This document shows, piece after piece, positions 44,453 through 53,032 of a stretch of 64,000 bases of DNA. Source of the DNA: Marivivens niveibacter (GTDB taxonomy: Bacteria; Pseudomonadota; Alphaproteobacteria; Rhodobacterales; Rhodobacteraceae). Position 1 is the stretch's first letter. Every line of letters begins with the position of its first letter. The translations under genes and the position numbers were made by a program. A model generated the notes under the pieces. It worked only from the letters and a program-made list of their open reading frames with translations. It was not told where the DNA came from and did not search any database. The stretch spans positions 124,001 to 188,000 of the forward strand of contig NZ_MSPP01000001.1 in assembly GCF_002150005.2 (NCBI RefSeq), written 5' to 3'.

Positions 44453-45643
44453 ATGTCCCAAGACGTACGTACCAAAGCCGAAGCGACTTTGGCCGAAGTT
44501 GAAAAAGTAACCGCTGTAGTGCTGCCGGAACCGGGCACTGACATCGTCCCGCTGGAAACCGCAGACGAACCAACGGGCGCAGAAATCGCCAAACGCATGG
44601 GCGAACTGGATATGTCCGACACGAATTCGATCGTGCGTTTCGGGTCCGCCGCGCAGGCAGAGCTTCAGGATATTTCGCAATCGATGCTGACCGGCGTCCG
44701 CAACAAAGATGTCGGTCCTGCTGGCGATTCATTGCGTGACATCGTGACCACCATCCGTGGGTTTTCGGTGTCCGAACTGGACGTGCGCCGCGAACGGACG
44801 TTCTGGGAAAAACTGCTGGGCCGCGCTGCGCCAATGGCGAAATTCGCCGCGCGTTTTGAAACAGTTCAGGGCCAGATCGACAAAATCACCGAAGACCTGC
44901 TGCGTCACGAACACGTCCTGCTGAAAGACATCGAAAGCCTGGATGTGCTGTATGATAAAACGCTGACGTTCTATGACGAACTGGCGCTGTACATCGCCGC
45001 TGGCGAAGCAAAGCTGAAAGAGCTGGACGAGACCACCATTCCAGCGAAAGAGGCCGAAGTCGCCGCCGCGCCAGAGGAAGAGGGCGTCATGAAAGCGCAA
45101 GAACTGCGCGATCTGCGTGCGGCCCGTGACGATCTGGAACGCCGCGTCCACGATCTGAAACTGACCCGTCAGGTGACGATGCAGTCGCTGCCTTCGATCC
45201 GTCTGGTTCAGGAAAACGACAAGTCGCTGGTGACCAAAATCAACTCGACCATGGTGAACACCGTTCCTCTTTGGGAAACCCAGTTGGCGCAGGCCGTCAC
45301 CATCCAGCGTTCCGCCGAAGCAGCCAAAGCCGTACGCGAAGCAAACGACCTGACCAACGAACTGCTAACCGCAAACGCAGACAACCTGCGCCAAGCGAAC
45401 AAAGCGATCCGTACCGAAATGGAACGCGGCGTGTTTGATATCAACGCAGTGAAACAGGCGAATGAAACGCTGATCGCGACGATCAACGAAAGCCTAGCCA
45501 TCGCGGACGAAGGCAAACGCAAACGCGCCGAAGCCGAAAAAGAACTGCAAAACATGGAAGCCGAACTCAAGGCAACACTTGCAAGTGCCAAAGCACGCGG
45601 CGATGCTGCGGGATATAACGTAGGCACTGCAACAGGCGAATAA
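44453..45643 (+). CDS. TelA-family toxic anion resistance protein
   Basis: The 396-residue soluble, almost wholly helical protein belongs to the TelA/KlaA family linked to tellurite and other stress resistance. It has a long coiled coil (about 130-280) and the family core QSLPSIRLVQENDKSLVTKI (about 243-262). GGAG lies 6 nt before the ATG at 44453. It follows XpaC after 11 nt and runs straight into the DUF2927 gene without a gap. The family is known from stress operons, but its molecular role is unsolved. Confidence 0.88.
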   Translation: MSQDVRTKAEATLAEVEKVTAVVLPEPGTDIVPLETADEPTGAEIAKRMGELDMSDTNSIVRFGSAAQAELQDISQSMLTGVRNKDVGPAGDSLRDIVTTIRGFSVSELDVRRERTFWEKLLGRAAPMAKFAARFETVQGQIDKITEDLLRHEHVLLKDIESLDVLYDKTLTFYDELALYIAAGEAKLKELDETTIPAKEAEVAAAPEEEGVMKAQELRDLRAARDDLERRVHDLKLTRQVTMQSLPSIRLVQENDKSLVTKINSTMVNTVPLWETQLAQAVTIQRSAEAAKAVREANDLTNELLTANADNLRQANKAIRTEMERGVFDINAVKQANETLIATINESLAIADEGKRKRAEAEKELQNMEAELKATLASAKARGDAAGYNVGTATGE

Positions 45644-46600
45644 ATGACAATTGGGTGGCGGTCGGTTTTGCTGGGTTTGGCTGCGGTGTCTTTGACCGCT
45701 TGCGACCTATTTCCGCCCGCCCCCGATGACGTGCCCGCGCCCGAGGCTCGTCCAAATGAGTTAGTACTACCCGAACCAAAGCCGGCAGAGGTGTCTGATT
45801 ATAGCCGTATGTTGGAACAGCGTTATGCGCGGCTTCAGCAAGATTTGCTGGTACAGGGCCTGATGCGTACCAACGGCGGTGGGATAGAGGCACCGTTCGA
45901 TGCTGACGATTTGGTACGAAATTTTGTGCAGATCGCGCTTTTTGATGAATACAGCGCACAGTCGGGTCGCCTGCGTGCGCAGCAAACGGAATCGTCACTG
46001 CGCCGTTGGGAACAACCTGTGCGCATGTCAGTCAAATTTGGCGCTTCGGTAGGTGCCGATCGCCGCGTGACGGATAGGAATTACATCCGCGCCTATGGCA
46101 GTCGCCTGTCGCGGCTAACTGGCGTGCCTATCACCTATTCCCATGACGACGCCAATTTCCACGTTCTTATCCTGAACCACGATGATCTACGCGCTTCTGC
46201 GCCGCTGCTGCGGTCGATTATGCCGGGTGTCGAAGAAACGTCGATCGATTATGCCGTGAACCTGCCGCGCGATCAGCTGTGTTTGGTGATCGGAACATTT
46301 GGCCCTGACGGTGTGCGCTACCGTCGCGCGGTGGCGATAATTCGCGCCGAACATCCCGATCTGATGCGCCAGTCCTGCGTTCACGAAGAGCTGGCCCAAG
46401 GCATGGGGCTGGCCAATGACAGCCCAAGGGCGCGTCCTTCGATTTTCAACGACGACGAAGAATACGCCTATCTGACAACGCATGACGAACTGTTGTTGAA
46501 AATTTTGTATGATGATCGCCTATCAGTTGGCATGACTGCTGATCAGGCGACGCCAATTGTCCGCCAAATCGCAAACGAATTGCTAGGCGGATCGAGTTAA
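45644..46600 (+). CDS. DUF2927 lipoprotein
   Basis: The 318-residue product has a lipoprotein signal (SVLLGLAAVSLTAC, Cys at about 20), a Pro-rich linker and a DUF2927 domain with the metalloprotease-like HEELAQGMGL (about 248-257) following a conserved Cys. Whether it is a zinc protease is untested. The ATG directly follows the telA stop, so they are co-translated. Confidence 0.82.
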   Translation: MTIGWRSVLLGLAAVSLTACDLFPPAPDDVPAPEARPNELVLPEPKPAEVSDYSRMLEQRYARLQQDLLVQGLMRTNGGGIEAPFDADDLVRNFVQIALFDEYSAQSGRLRAQQTESSLRRWEQPVRMSVKFGASVGADRRVTDRNYIRAYGSRLSRLTGVPITYSHDDANFHVLILNHDDLRASAPLLRSIMPGVEETSIDYAVNLPRDQLCLVIGTFGPDGVRYRRAVAIIRAEHPDLMRQSCVHEELAQGMGLANDSPRARPSIFNDDEEYAYLTTHDELLLKILYDDRLSVGMTADQATPIVRQIANELLGGSS

Positions 46601-46619
46601 TAACGAAGGAGCCATAGTT

Positions 46620-47747
46620 ATGGGCATTCTGGATTTTCTGTCGGGTCAGTTTATCGACGTCATTCACTGGACGGACGATACCCGTGACACGATGGTCTGG
46701 CGTTTTGAACGCGAAGGCCATGAAATCAAATACGGTGCGAAACTGACCGTTCGCGAAGGCCAAGCCGCTGTATTCGTGCATGAAGGTCAGTTGGCCGACG
46801 TATTCGCGCCGGGTCTGTACATGTTGGAAACCAACAATATGCCGATCATGACGTCGCTTCAGCATTGGGACCACGGTTTCAAATCGCCGTTCAAATCGGA
46901 AATCTACTACGTCAACACAACCCGTTTTTCGAACCTGAAATGGGGCACGAAAAATCCGATCATGATCCGCGACCCTGAATTCGGCCCAACCCGTGTTCGC
47001 GCGTTTGGCACATACACAATCAAAGTGTCTGATCCTGCGTTGTTCATGACCGAAGTCGTCGGCACGGACGGCGAATTCACAATGGATGAAATCAGTTTCC
47101 AGATCCGCAATATCATCGTTCAGGAATTCAGCCGCGCGATCGCGGCCAGCGGTATCCCTGTTCTGGATATGGCCGCGAACACGGGCGACGTGGCAACATT
47201 GGTGAACAAAGCCATTGCGCCGACCATCGCGGCCTATGGTTTGGAAATCCCTGAATTCTACATCGAAAACATCAGCCTACCCGAAGCGGTCGAAAAGGCA
47301 TTGGATGCGCGCACCAGCCGCGGCATCGCGGGCAATCTGGACGACCACATGAAATGGCGCGCAGCCGAGGCGATGGGCAATCCTGCATCCGGCGCGGGCC
47401 AAGCCATGGCGACTGGCATGGGCGCAGGCATGGGCATGGCCATGGGCAATATGATGACCGGCCCTTGGGGCGCTGTGCCGCAACAACAGCCGCAATATGC
47501 GCCTGCTGCGGCCCCTGTTGCGCCTCCGCCTCCGCCTGTTGAACACGTTTGGCACATCGCAGAAAACGGCGCGACCAAAGGCCCGTTTTCCAAGGCCGCT
47601 ATGGGCCGCATGGCCGCTGCTGGCGAACTGTCGCGCGAAACTCTGGTCTGGACCCAAGGTCAGGACGGATGGAAAGCCGCAGCTGACACCGAATTGGCGC
47701 AGCTGTTCACCGTGGCGCCGCCGCCTCCGCCGCCACCAGCCATGTAA
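46620..47747 (+). CDS. SPFH-domain protein with C-terminal GYF2 domain
   Basis: The 375-residue protein has an SPFH (stomatin/flotillin-like) domain (about 1-250), with VFAPGLYMLETNNMPIMT and FGTYTIKVSDPALFM. A Gly/Met-rich and Pro-rich linker follows, then a C-terminal GYF2 (DUF4339) domain (WHIAENGATKGPFSKAAM, WTQGQDGWKAA). It resembles Bacillus YdjI, which with the zinc-ribbon protein YdjG forms part of a PspA-dependent envelope-stress platform. It lies 19 nt after the DUF2927 gene. Confidence 0.85.
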   Translation: MGILDFLSGQFIDVIHWTDDTRDTMVWRFEREGHEIKYGAKLTVREGQAAVFVHEGQLADVFAPGLYMLETNNMPIMTSLQHWDHGFKSPFKSEIYYVNTTRFSNLKWGTKNPIMIRDPEFGPTRVRAFGTYTIKVSDPALFMTEVVGTDGEFTMDEISFQIRNIIVQEFSRAIAASGIPVLDMAANTGDVATLVNKAIAPTIAAYGLEIPEFYIENISLPEAVEKALDARTSRGIAGNLDDHMKWRAAEAMGNPASGAGQAMATGMGAGMGMAMGNMMTGPWGAVPQQQPQYAPAAAPVAPPPPPVEHVWHIAENGATKGPFSKAAMGRMAAAGELSRETLVWTQGQDGWKAAADTELAQLFTVAPPPPPPPAM

Positions 47748-47803
47748 TCAACAATCGGGGCGGCCACGGTCGCCCCACCCATTTTCAGACCGACCGAATT
47801 TCC

Positions 47804-48895
47804 ATGACCGTAGAAGAACACCGTTTTCCATGTGAACAATGTGGCGCCGATATGCGCTTTGACCCAGGTGCGGATCAGCTGATCTGTGATTTCTGCGGTC
47901 ACACCGAAGCCCTGCACCACGACACCCCCGCAGCGGTCGAAGCGATCCGCGAATTGGATTTCCTAGCGGCTGTGAAAAACGAACTGCCGCAGGCGGATAT
48001 GGAAACGACCCGCGTCACGCGCTGTGACAATTGCGGGGCAGAGGTCGAATTCGACGGTGTCACCCACGCCGACGAATGCCCGTTTTGCGCGACCCCCATT
48101 GTGACCGACACAGGCACCCATCGTCACATCAAACCCAAAGGTTTACTGCCCTTTAGTATCGATGAAAAATCAGCCAAGGATTCAATGAACGCTTGGCTAG
48201 GGCGTTTGTGGTTTGCGCCCAATGGGTTGCAGGAATACGCGCGCAAGGGTCGCAAAATGAACGGTATTTACGTACCGTATTGGACCTATGACGCGGATAC
48301 CAAATCCGCCTATGTCGGCGAACGCGGCGATTATTATTACGAAACGCGGACGGTCACGCGGAACGGCAAACGTGAAACGCAGCGGGTTCGCAAAACGCGT
48401 TGGCGGCGGAAATCGGGCCGCGTTGCACGGTTCTTTGACGATGTTCTGGTGCTGGCGTCCAATTCGCTGCCGAAAAAATACACCGATAATTTGCAGCCGT
48501 GGAACCTGTCTGAGTTGAAACCCTATAGCCCTGATTTTCTGGCCGGTTTCCGCGCCGAAGGGTATCAGGTGCAGCTGGACGCCGGTTTTGACGAGGCGCG
48601 CGAATACATGGACCGCATGATCCTTCGCGACGTGCGGTTTGACATCGGCGGCGACACGCAGCGGGTGCATAACGTCGATACAAAGGTCAGCGATGTGACG
48701 TTCAAACACGTTCTGCTGCCTGTGTGGTTGGCCGCCTATAAATATCGCGGCAAAACCTACCGTTTTGTTGTGAACGGCCAAACGGGCAAAGTGCAGGGCG
48801 AACGCCCGTATTCGGCATGGAAAATCGCCTTTGCGGTTGTTTTGGGGCTGATTGTGGCCGCTGCGATCGGATATGTTGCTGCGCAAAGCCAGTGA
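47804..48895 (+). CDS. Zinc-ribbon membrane protein (YdjG-like)
   Basis: The 363-residue protein has two zinc ribbons at the N-terminus (CEQCGADM with CDFCGH at about 10-35, and CDNCGAEV with CPFCATP at about 74-100), then a domain with a YVPYWTYDADTKSAYVGERG strand set, and a C-terminal membrane helix (AWKIAFAVVLGLIVAAAIGYV). Such proteins are often mis-annotated as PriA-like. It follows the SPFH gene by 56 nt, the pairing seen for YdjG and YdjI in Bacillus. Confidence 0.82.
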   Translation: MTVEEHRFPCEQCGADMRFDPGADQLICDFCGHTEALHHDTPAAVEAIRELDFLAAVKNELPQADMETTRVTRCDNCGAEVEFDGVTHADECPFCATPIVTDTGTHRHIKPKGLLPFSIDEKSAKDSMNAWLGRLWFAPNGLQEYARKGRKMNGIYVPYWTYDADTKSAYVGERGDYYYETRTVTRNGKRETQRVRKTRWRRKSGRVARFFDDVLVLASNSLPKKYTDNLQPWNLSELKPYSPDFLAGFRAEGYQVQLDAGFDEAREYMDRMILRDVRFDIGGDTQRVHNVDTKVSDVTFKHVLLPVWLAAYKYRGKTYRFVVNGQTGKVQGERPYSAWKIAFAVVLGLIVAAAIGYVAAQSQ

Positions 48896-48964
48896 TGGGT
48901 TGACTAAACGGCATTTTCGCGGCACCCAACTGCGCAACGTTATCGCTAACAATTGAGGCCCGAA

Positions 48965-49882
48965 ATGATCCTGTGCTGTGGTGAAGCCCTAATCGACATG
49001 CTTCCGCGTACCTCTACCGAAGGCGAGGCATGTTACGCCCCCTACGCAGGTGGTGCGGTGTTCAACACAGCAATCGCCTTGGGTCGTTTGGGCGCGAATG
49101 TCGGGTTCTTTTCGGGCATTGCGAACGACATGATGGGCGAAGTTCTGATGAACAGCCTAAAAGAAAGCCACGTTGATACCTCGCTGGTGAACCTGTCGGA
49201 CCGTCCGTCCACCGTCGCGTTCGTGAAACTGGTTGATGGCCACGCGACCTATGCTTTCTACGACGAAGGCACCGCTGGCCGCATGCTGTCGCCGGATGAT
49301 CTGCCTGCTACCGTTGACGCTGATGCGATGTTCTTTGGTGGGATCTCTTTGCCAGTTGAGCCATGCGGTTCCACGTATGAGGCGCTGATGATGCGCGAAT
49401 CCGCGACCCGCGTCACGATGATCGACCCGAACATCCGCCCGTCGTTCATCAAAGATGAAACCGCCTATCGTGCACGCATTGACCGCATGATGGCCGCTGC
49501 GGACATCGTCAAACTGTCGGACGAAGATCTGGCTTGGCTGGTTGGCGAAGGAGACATCGTCACCGCCGCACGTAAAATCATCGCCATGGGCGCGAAATTG
49601 GTCTGCATTACCGAAGGCGCAAAAGGCGCGCACGGCATCACCGCAGATCAGCATGTGTTCGTCGACGCAACGCGGGTCGAAGTTGTCGATACCGTCGGCG
49701 CAGGCGATACGTTCAACGCGGGCGTTCTGGCATTGCTACAAGACGCGGGCCTGCTGACCAAAGACGCCGTTGCCAACCTGTCTGAGGCGCAGATCGCCAG
49801 CGCTCTGTCACTGGGCACCCGTTCGGCGGCAGTGACCGTTAGCCGCGCAGGCGCAAATCCGCCTTGGGCTAAAGAGCTATGA
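48965..49882 (+). CDS. PfkB-family carbohydrate kinase (fructokinase-like)
   Basis: The 305-residue ribokinase-fold enzyme has [15 protein letters not shown] (about 28-42) and the C-terminal signature [12 protein letters not shown] with the catalytic Asp (about 242-253). It resembles fructokinases, but the sugar is not certain. ATG at 48965 is used. It overlaps dtd by 4 bp (ATGA). It is 69 nt downstream of the XpaC/TelA cluster and may have its own promoter. Confidence 0.9.
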   Translation: MILCCGEALIDMLPRTSTEGEACYAPYAGGAVFNTAIALGRLGANVGFFSGIANDMMGEVLMNSLKESHVDTSLVNLSDRPSTVAFVKLVDGHATYAFYDEGTAGRMLSPDDLPATVDADAMFFGGISLPVEPCGSTYEALMMRESATRVTMIDPNIRPSFIKDETAYRARIDRMMAAADIVKLSDEDLAWLVGEGDIVTAARKIIAMGAKLVCITEGAKGAHGITADQHVFVDATRVEVVDTVGAGDTFNAGVLALLQDAGLLTKDAVANLSEAQIASALSLGTRSAAVTVSRAGANPPWAKEL

Positions 49883-50316
49883 GAGCGTTAATCCAACGCG
49901 TTTCCGAAGCCGCCGTTCGTGTGGATGGCGAGGTTATCGGACAGATCGGGCAGGGCATGCTGGTTCTGGTCTGCGCTATGGACGGCGACACCGATGACAA
50001 GGCGGCGAAACTGGCCGCCAAACTGTCCAAAGTCCGAATCTTTGCCGACGAAGACGGTCGTATGAACAAGTCTCTGATGGACATTGGCGGTAGCGCTTTG
50101 GTTGTCAGCCAGTTCACTTTGGCCGCTGATACGTCCCGCGGGAACCGCCCTGGGTTTTCTTCTGCGGCCCGTCCGGACGAAGGCGAACGCCTGTATGAAC
50201 TGTTCAAATCAGAGGTTCAAAACCTAAATATTCCAATGGCTTGCGGTAAATTCGGCGCCGACATGAAAGTGTCTCTGATCAACGATGGCCCCGTGACCAT
50301 TTGGATGGACGTGTAA
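49879..50316 (+). CDS. dtd: D-aminoacyl-tRNA deacylase
   Basis: Dtd removes D-amino acids, and glycine from mischarged tRNA-Ala. The 145-residue protein has the two family motifs [17 protein letters not shown] (about 78-94) and [11 protein letters not shown] at the end. The start ATG overlaps the kinase stop (ATGA). Confidence 0.96.
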   Translation: MRALIQRVSEAAVRVDGEVIGQIGQGMLVLVCAMDGDTDDKAAKLAAKLSKVRIFADEDGRMNKSLMDIGGSALVVSQFTLAADTSRGNRPGFSSAARPDEGERLYELFKSEVQNLNIPMACGKFGADMKVSLINDGPVTIWMDV

Positions 50317-50335
50317 CGCGCCGCGCAAAAAATTC

Positions 50336-50365
50336 TTGCCAAACGCGAAAACGGCCTGCTAACAA
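50336..50365 (+). promoter_or_regulatory. Candidate promoter of the asd leader
   Basis: TTGCCA (50336-50341) is followed after 18 nt by TAACAA (50360-50365). The ATG of the small leader ORF starts 8 nt after the -10, which is the spacing expected for a leaderless mRNA that begins at or close to the AUG. No Shine-Dalgarno precedes that ATG, which fits a leaderless start. Confidence 0.5.
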
Positions 50366-50372
50366 CCGCCCC

Positions 50373-50456
50373 ATGATGATCCTAGTGAACAAAACCATGA
50401 AGACCAAGATGACCACCGCTCTTGCGGGGGATGTTTTGGTATGGGCTACGATCTAA
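50373..50456 (+). CDS. Candidate 27-residue leader peptide of asd, rich in Lys/Thr/Met
   Basis: The ORF encodes MMILVNKTMKTKMTTALAGD and seven more residues. Residues 7-15 (KTMKTKMTT) consist only of Lys, Thr and Met, all end products of the aspartate pathway in which the downstream gene acts. The stop at 50454-50456 falls inside the loop of the first of several alternative stems. Conventional leader peptides such as thrL work this way. It could also be a chance ORF; there is no ribosome-binding site, only the leaderless geometry. Confidence 0.5.
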   Translation: MMILVNKTMKTKMTTALAGDVLVWATI

Positions 50457-50516
50457 ACCAAACCAACCCCGCCGGAACGGTCGGGGTTGCACATCAAAAT
50501 CACAGCATTCCCCGAC
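50424..50516 (+). promoter_or_regulatory. Candidate attenuator: mutually exclusive stems before asd
   Basis: Segment 1, GCGGGG (50424-50429) with TTTGGT (50435-50440), can pair with segment 2, ACCAAA (50457-50462) and CCCCGC (50467-50472). Segment 2 can instead form the strong hairpin CAACCCCG/CGGGGTTG (50464-50471 with 50482-50489) with an inner CCG/CGG. Segment 3, GTCGGGG (50480-50486), can also pair perfectly with CCCCGAC (50510-50516). This 1:2, 2:3, 3:4 arrangement is that of an attenuator. No U-run follows any stem, so a simple intrinsic terminator is not evident; control might act through Rho or translation. Confidence 0.45.
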
Positions 50517-50546
50517 GTTTCTGCCCGCAAAGCAAAGAGACCGACC

Positions 50547-51608
50547 ATGAATGCCCCAGTTTCCCAATTTGTCCCTGAACCGCCCGTCGTCGCCATCGTC
50601 GGCGCAACCGGTGTTGTTGGCCGCGAAGTGCTGCAGTGCCTAGAGGATCGCGGCACCCCCGTTGCGTCGATCCGTCTGCTCGCCTCGGCTCGTTCGGCAG
50701 GTCAGACCCTGTCGTTCAAAGGCGCGCATTTGCCCGTCGAAGAAGTCGCCGACCACCAGTTCGACGGCGTGAACATCGTGTTTTTCTGCGCCGGCGCGAC
50801 CGTGTCCCGCCGTTACGCGCCTGTTGCGGCCAAAGCAGGGGCCGTGGTGGTCGACAATTCGTCGGCGTTCCGCATGGACCCAACCGTTCCGCTGATCGTA
50901 CCCGAGGCGAACGGTAGCCAGATCGTGCCGCACGCAGGCATCATCGCGAACCCGAACTGCGTTGCCGCCATCGCGACGGTCGTTTTGGCGGCGCTGCAGC
51001 GGTGCTGGTCGATCAGCCGTTTGAATTTGGTCACCTATCAATCTGCTTCGGGCGGCGGCGCGGCGGCGATGGACGAACTGCGCGATGCGACCAGTGCGAA
51101 ACTGAACGGTGACGATTACGCGCCGAACGCCATGCCGCATCCCTATGCGTTCAATCTGTTCAGCCACAATTCTGATGTGGATGGCGAAACGGGCTACAAT
51201 GGCGAAGAACTAAAGGTCATCGAAGAAACTCGCCGTATCCTATCGCAGCCGAAACTGCCGATCGGCGTGACTTGTGTGCGTGTCCCTGTTCTGCGCGCGC
51301 ATTCGATCGCCCTGTCCGTGCGGTTCGACCATTTTGTGGACGTGGAACAGGTGCGCGCGCGTCTGGAAAATGCCCCCGGCGTGCGTTTGGTGGATGACCG
51401 CGACTCCAACCATTTTCCAATGCCGTCCGAAGCAACAGGCGAATATGACGTGCTGGTGGGCCGTATCCGCCGCGATCTGGGCGACCCAACAGGCCACACC
51501 ATCGCGATGTTCATCTGCGGCGATCAGTTGCTAAAAGGTGCGGCGCTGAACGCGGTGCAAATCGCGGAAACCTTGTTGGCGCTGGGTGCCGCACAAGAGG
51601 CGGCCTAG
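50547..51608 (+). CDS. asd: Aspartate-semialdehyde dehydrogenase, plant/cyanobacterial type
   Basis: Asd reduces aspartyl phosphate to aspartate semialdehyde, the branch point to Lys, Met, Thr and diaminopimelate. The 353-residue protein shows VGATGVVGREVL (NADP site), DNSSAFRM, the catalytic Cys in ANPNCVAA (about 135), the Gln in TYQSASGGGAAAMDEL, and the His in RVPVLRAHS. The segments YAFNLFSHN, VGRIRRD and CGDQLLKGAALNAVQIAE place it with plant-type enzymes. The usual Ser-Thr after the Cys is Val-Ala. ATG at 50547 is used. The stop shares CTAG with the convergent amidase gene. Confidence 0.88.
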   Translation: MNAPVSQFVPEPPVVAIVGATGVVGREVLQCLEDRGTPVASIRLLASARSAGQTLSFKGAHLPVEEVADHQFDGVNIVFFCAGATVSRRYAPVAAKAGAVVVDNSSAFRMDPTVPLIVPEANGSQIVPHAGIIANPNCVAAIATVVLAALQRCWSISRLNLVTYQSASGGGAAAMDELRDATSAKLNGDDYAPNAMPHPYAFNLFSHNSDVDGETGYNGEELKVIEETRRILSQPKLPIGVTCVRVPVLRAHSIALSVRFDHFVDVEQVRARLENAPGVRLVDDRDSNHFPMPSEATGEYDVLVGRIRRDLGDPTGHTIAMFICGDQLLKGAALNAVQIAETLLALGAAQEAA

Positions 51609-52270
51609 GTCGCTGGGTATCTGGCGGCCAGATCGGTCGCCAGCGCCATATCCCACGCATCCAGCGGCCCTGTCGCGCCTTGTCGGTGGCGCAAACGGAA
51701 CGCGGATAGGCGGGTGTCTGCATCCGCAGTGGGGTATCCAATCTGGGTCAGGGCCGTGTCAAAACGGGCCTGATCTGCGGCAATCGGGGCCTGCGCCTGC
51801 GCGCGGATCGCCAAACCTTGTCGTGCAAGCCGCGTCCAATCAAACCGCGCACCAGGATCGATTTTACGGCCAGGTGCCATGTCAGAATGGCCGATCACTC
51901 GTTCGGGCGGGATTGACCATCGGTTCATGATTTCAGGCAGCAGAGTTTCCAGCGCATCCATCAAAGGGGCCGAAAATGGGGCTGTGCCGATGTTTGACAT
52001 TTCGATCCCTATGGACCGTGAATTGACGTCCGTGACCGATCCCCATGACCCTGCGCCTGCGTGCCACGCGCGTTGATCTTCGTCCACCAATTGGGTGACG
52101 GTGCCGTTGGGGGCGATCAGATAGTGGGCTGAAACTTCGCGTTCGGGGGTGCATAAAACGCGCTGAGCTGCATCGCAATCGGCCATCGCGGTGTAATGCA
52201 GCACGATGATATCAGGCACCGCGCCATCGCGGCGCGGCCCGAAATTAGGCGATGGAAATTGAACGATCAG
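51605..52270 (-). CDS. N-acetylmuramoyl-L-alanine amidase (Amidase_2, AmiD-like)
   Basis: The enzyme cleaves the amide between N-acetylmuramic acid and the stem peptide. It shows VLHYTAM (zinc His), VSAHYLIAPNGTV, WHAGAG and the second zinc region VIGHSDMAPGRKIDPG. Codons upstream of the GTG at 52219 encode FPSPNFGPRRDGAV, the normal family N-terminus. The only plausible upstream start is CTG at 52270, which overlaps the preceding stop as CTGA, so I extended to it. With GTG the protein would be 204 residues, otherwise 221. It has no signal peptide, so a cytosolic recycling role is likely. Confidence 0.85.
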   Translation of the reverse strand: MIVQFPSPNFGPRRDGAVPDIIVLHYTAMADCDAAQRVLCTPEREVSAHYLIAPNGTVTQLVDEDQRAWHAGAGSWGSVTDVNSRSIGIEMSNIGTAPFSAPLMDALETLLPEIMNRWSIPPERVIGHSDMAPGRKIDPGARFDWTRLARQGLAIRAQAQAPIAADQARFDTALTQIGYPTADADTRLSAFRLRHRQGATGPLDAWDMALATDLAARYPAT

Positions 52271-52998
52271 TTGCCCGAGGCCGCAGCGCGGGCCGCCTGA
52301 ATGAATGGGGCAGGGTTCCAGTCACATGCGAAACCGTCGCCGTCAGGGTCGATACCTTTGGGGTCACGTTCTGGGCCGCCACGCGATAGGAAATCGCTTT
52401 GGGCTTCGTCTGCGCTGGTGTATTTGGCGCAGTTGCGTTCAAAGCGGCCCTGGCCCGAATACATGAAACGGCTGTACCATTCCTGACCCAGACTGTTTGG
52501 CGCATTCAACGCGTATGCAATGATGTTTGGGCCGGTCGATTCACGGGTCGGCAAATCGGTTGGCTGAACAACTTGATATTGCGATGCGAGCGCTGCGCGT
52601 CGTTCCGCGTCAGACTCAATCGTTTCGCGCGATGTCACGGCAGCAAAGCTTTGTTCATCCGACAATCCCGGATGATTGTACAGCGTTGGCGCAGCGTTGG
52701 ATGGCGATGCCTCTACGCCGCCTTCGCGGATGAAAATGGTCTGCCCGTCTGAGCTGCTTTCTGGTGTGATGCCGCCGCTGTAAACAGGGGCTGCAGCTGC
52801 CGTTGACGTGGTGGTCGTTGTAGCGGCAGGGGCCAAAGGTGCAGCGGTGACAGGAACGCCCGTTAGCGCGGCTTCGCGCTGGGCGCGTTCCCATTCTGCG
52901 TAGTCAGAGAAACCTGGACCATTGCTGGCGGGGACATCATTGGCCCCACAAGCTGAAAGAACTGCGAAAGCGGCACTCACCAACAATATACGTTTCAC
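52267..52998 (-). CDS. Lipoprotein with Excalibur calcium-binding domain
   Basis: The 243-residue product has a lipoprotein signal (MKRILLVSAAFAVLSACG, Cys at 17), a Thr/Ala-rich low-complexity stretch (about 50-70) and a C-terminal Excalibur domain: NCAKYTSADEAQSDF and the EF-like loop DPDGDGFACDW with two Cys. It is likely outer-membrane anchored and binds calcium. It comes before the amidase in one unit. Confidence 0.85.
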   Translation of the reverse strand: MKRILLVSAAFAVLSACGANDVPASNGPGFSDYAEWERAQREAALTGVPVTAAPLAPAATTTTTSTAAAAPVYSGGITPESSSDGQTIFIREGGVEASPSNAAPTLYNHPGLSDEQSFAAVTSRETIESDAERRAALASQYQVVQPTDLPTRESTGPNIIAYALNAPNSLGQEWYSRFMYSGQGRFERNCAKYTSADEAQSDFLSRGGPERDPKGIDPDGDGFACDWNPAPFIQAARAAASGN

Positions 52999-53032
52999 GC
53001 GGTCTCTCCGACACTTGGTTGTTTTGGAACCG

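Noticed and set aside
50464-50489. The strong hairpin upstream of asd as an intrinsic terminator of dtd
   Set aside because: No U-run follows it; the next bases are CACATCAAAATC. I kept it only as a part of the candidate attenuator.
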